DNA from: Bacteroidales bacterium
Lineage (GTDB): Bacteria > Bacteroidota > Bacteroidia > Bacteroidales > UBA932
Assembly (NCBI GenBank): GCA_029007435.1
Contig: JAQXHU010000035.1
Location: forward strand, 1-64,000
Length of the DNA: 64,000 bases
Reading direction: 5' to 3'
A program made the position numbers and the translations under genes. Position 1 is the stretch's first letter; every line of letters starts with the position of its first letter. Positions 44,625 to 52,249 of the stretch are shown here, one piece after another. Under the pieces are notes generated by a model. The model was not told the DNA's origin. It did no database searches and worked only from the letters and a program-made list of their open reading frames with translations.

Positions 44625-45968
44625 ATGCAGACCTATTCAAAGGAGAAATATGATTCGTTGGTACAGAATATCTTCCAACGATTTCCGTCAGTCCAGACAT
44701 CCACGTTCGTGGAGGCTTACAAGCCCGGTCTTGAACGGATGTTGGAGTTCCTCGGCATTCTTGGGAATCCGCACAGGGATTTCAAAAGCATCCATATTGC
44801 CGGAACCAACGGCAAGGGCTCCGTGGCCAATATGCTGACGTCCATCCTTGCCGGAGCCGGACTCAGGACTGGCCTTTATACATCTCCCCATATTCTGGAC
44901 TTCAGGGAGCGGATGCGTGTGACCGGAGATGATTCCGAGTCAGCCCGTCTGGTCTCCGAAGAGTATGTTTACGAATTCCTGACCCGGTGGGAGTCCGAAT
45001 TCGACAGGCTGGAACTGTCTTTCTTCGAGATAACCACCGCATTGGCATTCAAATGGTTCGCAGACATAGAAGTGGACTGGGCAGTTGTCGAAGTCGGTCT
45101 TGGGGGACGTCTTGACAGCACCAATGTCATCATCCCGGAACTCAGCATCGTGACAAGCATCGGTCTGGATCACTGTGACCTTTTAGGAGACACACTTGAG
45201 AAAATAGCCGGAGAGAAGGCCGGAATATTCAAGCCCGGCGTGCCGGCTCTCGTTGGCCAGGCGCTTCCGGAGACGGCCCCAGTATTTTCCGGCAAAGCGG
45301 AAACAGTCGGGGCCGGACTTCATTTCTCAGAATCGGCAGACCCATCATTATGGAAATGCAGTGACTTGATTCTCAAGGAAATGGACCTTCGAGGCAAGTA
45401 TCAGAAATACAATCTCCGCACCGCCTTGTCCGCAGTTGACATTTTGCGGGACATCCATCCTGAAATTCCGTTGAATGATGACGGAATAATAGATTCATTG
45501 ATTCATACCGCATTGAGAACAGGATTCCACGGCAGATGGGAAAGGCTGTCTTCCGACCCGGATGTGATATGCGACATCGGGCACAACGCAGCTGCCCTGA
45601 CCAACAATTTCGCCCAGTTGAACAGCTGTCTCGACAATGAGGAATATTCTTCATTGATAATTGTTTATGGCGTGATGGCCGACAAGAATCTGGATGATAT
45701 CCTGCCATTGTTCCCAGAGCGTGCCACCTTGATATTCACGACACCTTCAACCCGCAGGGCGCTTCCTGCCCGGGACATCCATAACCGGTATTCGGACTGG
45801 TGCGGGAAAAACGGCAGGAAAAATCCCCGTCTGTATGTCTGCGATAATGTAAGGGATGCCGTTTCGATGGCGATGAGGGTGGCGTCTGAATACGGAGGAC
45901 GTCCTCTTGTCTATATCGGCGGCTCCACGTTTGTGGTCTCCGAGGCAACTCCGCTTTTTGCCAGGTAG
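44625..45968 (+). CDS. folC: bifunctional dihydrofolate/folylpolyglutamate synthase
   Basis: 447 aa Mur-ligase-like ATP-dependent enzyme that joins glutamate to dihydropteroate or folate. P-loop HIAGTNGKGSVANMLTSIL, the omega-loop region SPHILDFRERMRV and the Mur-type VEVGLGGRLDSTNV are present; CDIGHNAAALTNNF is the C-terminal domain signature. Full length. An unusual structured leader lies directly in front; a small hairpin AGAATGG/CCATTCT (45995-46019) follows, ahead of the next gene. Confidence 0.94.
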   Translation: MQTYSKEKYDSLVQNIFQRFPSVQTSTFVEAYKPGLERMLEFLGILGNPHRDFKSIHIAGTNGKGSVANMLTSILAGAGLRTGLYTSPHILDFRERMRVTGDDSESARLVSEEYVYEFLTRWESEFDRLELSFFEITTALAFKWFADIEVDWAVVEVGLGGRLDSTNVIIPELSIVTSIGLDHCDLLGDTLEKIAGEKAGIFKPGVPALVGQALPETAPVFSGKAETVGAGLHFSESADPSLWKCSDLILKEMDLRGKYQKYNLRTALSAVDILRDIHPEIPLNDDGIIDSLIHTALRTGFHGRWERLSSDPDVICDIGHNAAALTNNFAQLNSCLDNEEYSSLIIVYGVMADKNLDDILPLFPERATLIFTTPSTRRALPARDIHNRYSDWCGKNGRKNPRLYVCDNVRDAVSMAMRVASEYGGRPLVYIGGSTFVVSEATPLFAR

Positions 45969-46026
45969 ATTCCTGCCATAATGCAGACATAAGAAGAATG
46001 GAATACTTTTTGCCATTCTGCCGGAT

Positions 46027-49000
46027 ATGAAGAACTATTTTGTTTTGAAAATGAGTAAGACCACATTGGCTGTCCTGGCTTCCGCGGCCGTGACGGCACT
46101 TTCAGCAATCACTATGAAGGCATTTTTATCCAATTCCGGTTCCGGACAAAATACTGACAATGAAGGACATCAGTTAGTGTCTCTCTGGTCCGAATACAAT
46201 GCGGCCCTGCGCTCCGACAGGCCGCAGAAACAACTTGACATTCTTGATAAGATAAAGAAAGACGCAAGCTCCAGACATTATACCTGGGATTTTTACGACG
46301 CAGCCGAGAAATACGTCCAGGTCGGAGCTTCCCGCAACTGGAAACTCCGTGATTCCTTGAACAGAACTTTCCGTAAAGAGGTCGAATCTTATGGCGACCC
46401 TTTGGCTGTGTTCCTTTCCAGATATGAAGCAGGCACTTGCCAGGTTTCGAAACTCTATGATTATCTTAAAGAAAACGAGTCCGGTCTGAAGTCCTCGGCC
46501 AACAGGGGATTCTATTCTGGAAAACAGATAAACGGAAGAACGTATATCCCGGGGAATTTCCGCAGCAGGTTCTATGAGAATGACTACGAGTATGCCTTGT
46601 GGACACTCCTGACATCCGCTCCATCTTCCACGATGAAGGAAAGCTCGGTATATAAAGAACTTGCGGATTATGAGAAAGACAGCTATCCGTTAGGTGCGTT
46701 TTTAGACTATCTGGCCGCTTCTTCAGGGAAATCCCGGGATGACCGTTCGGCCGCGCTGAAGGCGTTTTCTGTCAAGCACTCCGGCAAGGCCATAGCTTTG
46801 TGGGCTGACAAAGATTTGATTTCAAATGCATTTGACAGCCTCAACCGGAACAGGTCCGGCGAGAATGCCTATAAAGATCTCTATGCGGAATGTAAAGAAT
46901 TCGAGAAACGGAGAAGCTCGTTTACCGGCAGGGAGAAGTATGTCGTTGAGGAACTTGACCAGGTGGAAGGCCTGATTGATGAACTGACAGGAAAGTCTTT
47001 GGCTGTGAGCGTATCAGGAGGAAAGGCTTCAGTGCTTGTGAGAAACGTTGCTGATGTGAGGCTTCGCCTTTATGCCGTGGGACAGCCGGGAAATTCCGAC
47101 AAGGCATTGGTTGACAAGGTGTTGAATAATGAGAAACGCAGTTTTTATGTATATGACACCCTGTCGTTTGACCTGCCTGCTTTGTCAGACGGAACTTACA
47201 GGGCGACCGTGACATCCGGCAAGACTGAAGCATCGACTTTATATCAGAATTATCATATTTCATTGGCTATCAGACGGGACAGCAGGGGATACAGCATCTA
47301 TGCGGCCGACTGGAAATCCGGGGAGCCTTTGCGGAAGGCGGACCTGGCTCTTTTGAAAAACGGCAGCATTGTCGCCGAGGCCAAGGATTTCGCCTTCGAC
47401 GGCTTCACCCATCTGCCTGAATCAATTGCCGGCAAGATAGGCGCAAGGAGCTCATATACTGTCAAGTGCTCCGTCAAAGGCGATGACGGGATGGTATGGA
47501 GTTCCGAACAGCTGTATTTCTACGGCCGTACTATAGACAGCAATGAGAATGAGCCTGTTTCCGCAAGGGCAAGTGTGTTCACTGACCAGGGCGCTTACAA
47601 TCCGGGAGACACATTGAAATTCAAGGCTGTGCTGTACAGGACGGATTATGTGGACTTTGCCGGGACAGTTGCTGCCGGCACTCCGGTGGAGATAGTGCTA
47701 AATGATTCCGAGGGCAATGAGGTCGGGTCAATGAAATTGGAAACCAATGAATTCGGCTCTGTAGCCGGAAGCTTCGCCCTTCCGGTTGGCAGAAGGAACG
47801 GCTGGTTCACTTTGAATGTGTTTATGGACAGGTCAGCCGCTTTTGCGGGAGAGAGAGTTCTTGCATCCCGTTCTGTAAGGGTTGACGAATTCATCTTGCC
47901 TTCTTTCCACTTGCATTTCGACAAGAGTGACCGGCTGAATCTTCCGGGAGACCCGCTTTCGGTAAGAGGTCAGTTGGAGAGCTATTCGGGGCACAGCCTG
48001 GCAGGGGTCACTGCTGAATATTCAGTGGAAAGCTGGGGAAGCGTGGTGGATTCCGGCAAACTGGATATTGACGGTGATGGCCGGTTTGAGTTAGGATTCT
48101 CATCGGAAGAGTCCTCCGGATGGAGGTCTTACGTTGTGACTGTAAAGGTCACAGACGGTACTGGGGAGACCCGCGAATTTTCCAGAATGCTGTGGACTTC
48201 AGGCACTTTCAATGTTGACGTCAACCACGGAAATCCAGCAGTCGGGCAGGGAAGTGTTGCCGGGCAGAATCGTCCGTCTTCTAAAAACAGATACCGTTTT
48301 GGAATTGAACGCGGATTCAGTATCGTGGACAGAGACAATGCCGTGATAAGCCTGAAAGTATCGAATCCGGATGGCGGAATTGTTCCGGTCAATATCGGCT
48401 ATATTCTCAAGGATGAGGCCGGGAAACGGATTTTTTCCTCTTCTGCACAGTCCGGCTCTGAAGTGAAAATTGATTTTTCCAAATATAAATCAGGCCTTTA
48501 CAGATTTGTTGCGGAGTGCTCTGCAAATAGTGCTGCCGGCAAGGAATATAAGGATACGACGTCTCTTGACCTGCTTTATATAAAAGACGGCGACACTGTC
48601 CTTGATGCTCCGGTGAAAGATTTCTTCAAAGTGCCTGAATCCGAGGTCGAGGACAATATGGAGTTGATGATTGGCAATGCGGACGGACATCCTGTCTGGG
48701 CCGTGGCAGAGGTCTTCGGCATTGCTGGTGACCTGCTTGACAGGCAGCTTGTGCATCTGGAAGGCAGACGTGCGGAAACCGGTTCTCTCAAGACCCTGAA
48801 ATTCAGTTACAAGAATGAATATCCGGATGCGGTACGCCTTCAGGTGTTCTATTTCCGTGACGGGGATAAGGTGACTTTCAGCAACGAATACCATCGTGCC
48901 GCGAAGTCTCTTGACCTGCCGCTGGAGTGGAGTTCCTTTGTTGACCGTTCTGTTCCTGGAGGCCGTTGCGAAGTCTCATTGAAGACGCTGCCGGGCGTGG

Positions 49001-51459
49001 AGGCTGTGGTGGCTGTATTCGACAAGAGTACGGAGGCGATTGCGTCCAACAGGTGGAATGAGTTCAGAACCAATGGGTTCCACATACCGGAGATTTACGT
49101 TAATTCAGTGTGCGGAGCTGTAGGTGAGAATGAGATTGCCTTTTTGCAGAGTGACTTGTATTCAGAAAATATTGTTGTCGCATATGGTTCGCGCACCAAA
49201 TCGGCACGGATGAGCGCTCCGATGGCTATGGAGGCCGTTGCGATGGATGATGCGGTGGGCGCTGTGAAGTCAGAGGAGTCAGAGGAGTCGGTTGAAGAAG
49301 ATATTCCTGTCAGGGATAATTTCGCCACATCTTTGGCATTTATTCCTTACCTCCGTTCTTCGGAGGATGGCACCCTTTCATTTGACTTCCAGACTTCAGG
49401 GAAATTGTCCACTTATTATGTGTCCGTGTTCGCCCATACGAAGGAAATGAAAAATGCCGCGCTCCGGCGCGAAATGGTTGTGACAATTCCGGTTAAGGTG
49501 GCGGTGGTTCCTCCGGCCTGTCTGTATGCTGGTGACTTGATGAATCTGTCTGTTTCGCTTTCTTCCAATGCCGATGTTCCTGTGAGCGGAAGTCTGAAGG
49601 TTTATGTATATGATTCGGCTGATTATCAGGGCAAAGTTCCGGTCAAAGAATATGGGAAGCATCTGGAAGTGCCTGCCGGGAAGTCTGTCGCTGAAATGTT
49701 TGATATTGACGCCTTGCCTGAGACTGAAGGCGGAGTTCTCGGATTCAGGGTGGTGTTCATTGCGGATGCTGGCGGCGGGAAGTTCTCGGACGGCATTTTT
49801 GTGACAGTGCCTGTTCTTCCGGCAGTGCAGACTGTGACGGAGGCTCATTCGGCAGTGCTCCTTGACGGTATGGACAAGGAGAAAGTACTGGAGACATTGC
49901 GCTCGTCTTTCGTTAACGGCTCCAGCTATGGGGCTGAGTATAAGGAGATTTCCATAATTGAAATGCTGAAGGAGACTCTTCCGGAGAAGGTTGAGCCGTC
50001 GGGGAACGATGTCCTGTCGCTTTCGGAGGCTTTGTATGTGAGAAAAGTGGCCGGGAGTCTCGGAATGAAGATGGAAATGGCTGAGGACAATGCTTTGCTT
50101 GCCAAGGTGATGGCCTGCCGCAATGCAGATGGAGGATTCTCCTGGTTTGAAGGGATGAAGTCGTCCCCTGTCATCACGGCAGTGATTCTGGAGCGTTTCG
50201 GGAAAATGCGTTCGGCCGGTCTGCTGGACATTGACTTGTCATCATCTGTCAAATATCTTGACGCTGCCCAGTTCTCGGGGCGTTCGGTGATGCCTTATTG
50301 GTGCGGCGGTCTGGATGACGCCCAGTATATGTTCGTGAGGTCGCTATATCCGGAGGTCTCTTTTACGAAGCCGTCATCTTCCGACCGCAGTGTGCAGAAG
50401 CGTTACGAGGAATTCTGCAAGGATGCGAAAGAGTACCTAGTGCCTGAACAGAAGCGAGGACTGAATGGTTATCTGATGGGCAAGGTCCGCAGGGTGAGTA
50501 TATTGCGCAATCTTCTCGCTTGCCGGGAAGGTCTCGCTCTTGCAAAATCGTGGGGATTGTCCTTCAATGCGGGGAACCGTATTTCAGCTTCTCTGGATGC
50601 GGATATCCTGTCATTGACCGAATATGCTGTTGCTCATCGGGACGGCGGGATCTATTATCCTAATCTTGTGATGCCTTTCAGGGGGCTGCTTGAGAGCGAG
50701 GCTTACGCCCATTCAATGCTGTGCGATTTGATGTCCGGATATAGTGCTGGACATAAGGATAATACGGAGACCGGGCGTATTGCAGACGGAATCCGCATCT
50801 GGCTTATGCTTCAGAAGGAGACTCAGCATTGGGATTCGGATCCTGCGTTTGTTGATGCGGTCAATTCGGTTATGGCAGGTGATGCCGGAGTCAAATCAAC
50901 ATCGGTGATTGTGATGACCAAGCGTTTCGAGAAGCCTCTGGACGAGGTGAAGGCTTCCGGCAACGGTTTCAATGTCAGAAGGCGATTCTTCAAGGAGGTT
51001 GCTGTCTCCGTGGGCGGTTCCGTGGCAGGTGTCAAGGACCGTGACGTCAAGGAACTGAAGGAGATAGCTCTGGGCGAGGTGCTGCACATTGGCGACAAGG
51101 TGATCGTCCGATGCGAGATTCACAATGACGAAAACAGGAGTTTTGTCAAGGTGTCTGTTCCACGAGAGGCGGCTTTCCGCCCGGTTCAGCAGCTTTCCGG
51201 ACTATATGGTCTGGGAATCAGCCCGTTGCGCGTGTCAGGATGGTATTCTTTCCTGCCTCAGGGTTATCGCAATGTCAAGGCTGCAGTGACTGAGTATTAT
51301 TTCGACTCATATCCGGAGGAGAATACTGTGATTGAGGAAGAACTGTTCGTGACCCAGTCGGGAATTTTCTCCGCACCTGTATTGACTGTCGAATCACTCT
51401 ATGCTCCGCATTACCGTGCCAATTCCGCATTTTACGGAAAGGTGACATCGGAAAGATAA
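46027..51459 (+). CDS. alpha-2-macroglobulin family protein, thioester-less
   Basis: 1810 aa. N-terminal membrane anchor or signal (TTLAVLASAAVTALSAITM); helical N-terminal region, MG domains with the MG2 block YNPGDTLKFKAVLYRT near residue 523, and the A2M block (ATSLAFIPYLRSSEDGTLSFDF) near residue 1098. The segment before it (~1057-1095) is Met/Ala then Glu rich (APMAMEAVAMDD, SEESEESVEE) and may act as bait region. The thioester domain fold is recognisable (CRNADGGFSWFEG, ~1363), but the CxEQ thioester motif is absent, so covalent trapping is unlikely. Stands alone; no penicillin-binding protein gene is next to it. Confidence 0.88.
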   Translation: MKNYFVLKMSKTTLAVLASAAVTALSAITMKAFLSNSGSGQNTDNEGHQLVSLWSEYNAALRSDRPQKQLDILDKIKKDASSRHYTWDFYDAAEKYVQVGASRNWKLRDSLNRTFRKEVESYGDPLAVFLSRYEAGTCQVSKLYDYLKENESGLKSSANRGFYSGKQINGRTYIPGNFRSRFYENDYEYALWTLLTSAPSSTMKESSVYKELADYEKDSYPLGAFLDYLAASSGKSRDDRSAALKAFSVKHSGKAIALWADKDLISNAFDSLNRNRSGENAYKDLYAECKEFEKRRSSFTGREKYVVEELDQVEGLIDELTGKSLAVSVSGGKASVLVRNVADVRLRLYAVGQPGNSDKALVDKVLNNEKRSFYVYDTLSFDLPALSDGTYRATVTSGKTEASTLYQNYHISLAIRRDSRGYSIYAADWKSGEPLRKADLALLKNGSIVAEAKDFAFDGFTHLPESIAGKIGARSSYTVKCSVKGDDGMVWSSEQLYFYGRTIDSNENEPVSARASVFTDQGAYNPGDTLKFKAVLYRTDYVDFAGTVAAGTPVEIVLNDSEGNEVGSMKLETNEFGSVAGSFALPVGRRNGWFTLNVFMDRSAAFAGERVLASRSVRVDEFILPSFHLHFDKSDRLNLPGDPLSVRGQLESYSGHSLAGVTAEYSVESWGSVVDSGKLDIDGDGRFELGFSSEESSGWRSYVVTVKVTDGTGETREFSRMLWTSGTFNVDVNHGNPAVGQGSVAGQNRPSSKNRYRFGIERGFSIVDRDNAVISLKVSNPDGGIVPVNIGYILKDEAGKRIFSSSAQSGSEVKIDFSKYKSGLYRFVAECSANSAAGKEYKDTTSLDLLYIKDGDTVLDAPVKDFFKVPESEVEDNMELMIGNADGHPVWAVAEVFGIAGDLLDRQLVHLEGRRAETGSLKTLKFSYKNEYPDAVRLQVFYFRDGDKVTFSNEYHRAAKSLDLPLEWSSFVDRSVPGGRCEVSLKTLPGVEAVVAVFDKSTEAIASNRWNEFRTNGFHIPEIYVNSVCGAVGENEIAFLQSDLYSENIVVAYGSRTKSARMSAPMAMEAVAMDDAVGAVKSEESEESVEEDIPVRDNFATSLAFIPYLRSSEDGTLSFDFQTSGKLSTYYVSVFAHTKEMKNAALRREMVVTIPVKVAVVPPACLYAGDLMNLSVSLSSNADVPVSGSLKVYVYDSADYQGKVPVKEYGKHLEVPAGKSVAEMFDIDALPETEGGVLGFRVVFIADAGGGKFSDGIFVTVPVLPAVQTVTEAHSAVLLDGMDKEKVLETLRSSFVNGSSYGAEYKEISIIEMLKETLPEKVEPSGNDVLSLSEALYVRKVAGSLGMKMEMAEDNALLAKVMACRNADGGFSWFEGMKSSPVITAVILERFGKMRSAGLLDIDLSSSVKYLDAAQFSGRSVMPYWCGGLDDAQYMFVRSLYPEVSFTKPSSSDRSVQKRYEEFCKDAKEYLVPEQKRGLNGYLMGKVRRVSILRNLLACREGLALAKSWGLSFNAGNRISASLDADILSLTEYAVAHRDGGIYYPNLVMPFRGLLESEAYAHSMLCDLMSGYSAGHKDNTETGRIADGIRIWLMLQKETQHWDSDPAFVDAVNSVMAGDAGVKSTSVIVMTKRFEKPLDEVKASGNGFNVRRRFFKEVAVSVGGSVAGVKDRDVKELKEIALGEVLHIGDKVIVRCEIHNDENRSFVKVSVPREAAFRPVQQLSGLYGLGISPLRVSGWYSFLPQGYRNVKAAVTEYYFDSYPEENTVIEEELFVTQSGIFSAPVLTVESLYAPHYRANSAFYGKVTSER

Positions 51460-51474
51460 AATATTGTTTAAAAA

Positions 51475-51505
51475 TTTGTTTATTGGGAAAAAGTCCGTAT
51501 ATTTG
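51475..51505 (+). promoter_or_regulatory. promoter of tRNA-Val
   Basis: TTTG at 51475-51478, exactly 19 bp, TATATTTG at 51498-51505: a perfect Bacteroidetes consensus promoter. Transcription would start about 51510-51513, 23-26 nt before the tRNA 5' end. Confidence 0.85.
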
Positions 51506-51535
51506 CATTCCCGTTTGAATAAAGCGGACTTGTTC

Positions 51536-51610
51536 GGGAGCATAGCTCAGTTGGTTCAGAGCGTCTGCCTTACAAGCAGAGGGTCGGGGGTTCGACTCCC
51601 TCTGCTCCCA
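51536..51610 (+). tRNA. tRNA-Val (anticodon TAC)
   Basis: 75 nt cloverleaf: acceptor GGGAGCA/TGCTCCC with discriminator A, D-arm GCTC/GAGC, anticodon stem TCTGC/GCAGA with loop CTTACAA (anticodon TAC), and T-arm with TTCGACT loop. The 3' CCA is not encoded. Own promoter upstream, terminator downstream. Confidence 0.96.
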
Positions 51611-51611
51611 C

Positions 51612-51646
51612 AAAAGAGACTCGGAGAACATTCGGGTCTCTTTTTT
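51612..51646. terminator. terminator of tRNA-Val, probably bidirectional with aroK
   Basis: AAAAGAGAC (51612-51620) pairs with GTCTCTTTT (51636-51644), followed by T on the + strand and TTTT on the - strand. It can end both the tRNA and the - strand aroK transcript. Confidence 0.8.
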
Positions 51647-51658
51647 ATATATAACCCT

Positions 51659-51675
51659 CCCCGACCCTCTGCTTG
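51659..51675 (-). repeat. 17-nt inverted copy of tRNA-Val anticodon/T-stem segment
   Basis: The - strand of 51659-51675 reads CAAGCAGAGGGTCGGGG, identical to tRNA-Val positions 51573-51589 (3' half of the anticodon arm, variable loop, 5' T-stem). The match stops at both ends. Too long to expect by chance so close by; could be a remnant of rearrangement or integration. Confidence 0.75.
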
Positions 51676-51708
51676 GCGGCATCTGGCCAGTCTGCAAGAC
51701 TGCATAGA

Positions 51709-52248
51709 CTAATTCTTGCCGGCAGCAGAAAGTCTCTTAAGTTCCGAGACTATCTCGGCGTATTCTTTTCCGTCAATGTCAACAATATGGTGGGCCGTAT
51801 TCTCGTAAATGTCTTTGCGCTGCGACATAAGTGATTCAATCCGTTGCCTGAGAGCCTGCCGGTCGCTCAGGCTGTCTCCAAGCATAGGGCGTTCGCCGGG
51901 ATAGGTGTAAAGATTGTCCACAAGTGTTTCAGTTCCGGCCCTCAGATATATGCAATGAGTCTTTTTGCGGACAAGAGAAGCCGCTTCCGGACTCGTAAGA
52001 GTGCCGCCTCCAAGAGACAGAACAGTGTCCGCCTGGCCGTTATCGGCAAGAATCACCTTCAGGGCCTCGACCTCCATTTTCCGGAAAGCCGCTTCACCGT
52101 CACTTGAGAAAATCTCCTTTATCTTACGACCCTGCCGGTCCTCAATCCAGTCATCCAGATCGAGAAACCGGCTTCCGGTCATTCCGCACATCAGACGGCC
52201 TATGCTGCTCTTTCCGCAGCCCATAAAACCGGTCAGCGTTATTATCAT
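51709..52248 (-). CDS. aroK: shikimate kinase
   Basis: 179 aa. P-loop GFMGCGKSSIGRLM, shikimate-binding FLDLDDWIEDRQG and the GGGTLTSPEAASLV block. Phosphorylates shikimate in the chorismate pathway. Starts 1 bp after the topoisomerase gene's stop, so translation is probably coupled to it. Confidence 0.95.
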   Translation of the reverse strand: MIITLTGFMGCGKSSIGRLMCGMTGSRFLDLDDWIEDRQGRKIKEIFSSDGEAAFRKMEVEALKVILADNGQADTVLSLGGGTLTSPEAASLVRKKTHCIYLRAGTETLVDNLYTYPGERPMLGDSLSDRQALRQRIESLMSQRKDIYENTAHHIVDIDGKEYAEIVSELKRLSAAGKN

Positions 52249-52249
52249 A

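Noticed and set aside
44404-44700. 98-aa - strand ORF between porin and folC
   Set aside because: Overlaps the folC start and the foldable leader; no signal, motif or codon character I trust.
50100-50150. Thioester in the alpha-2-macroglobulin
   Set aside because: The expected place reads CRNADGGFSWFEG; no CxEQ motif was found anywhere in the translation.
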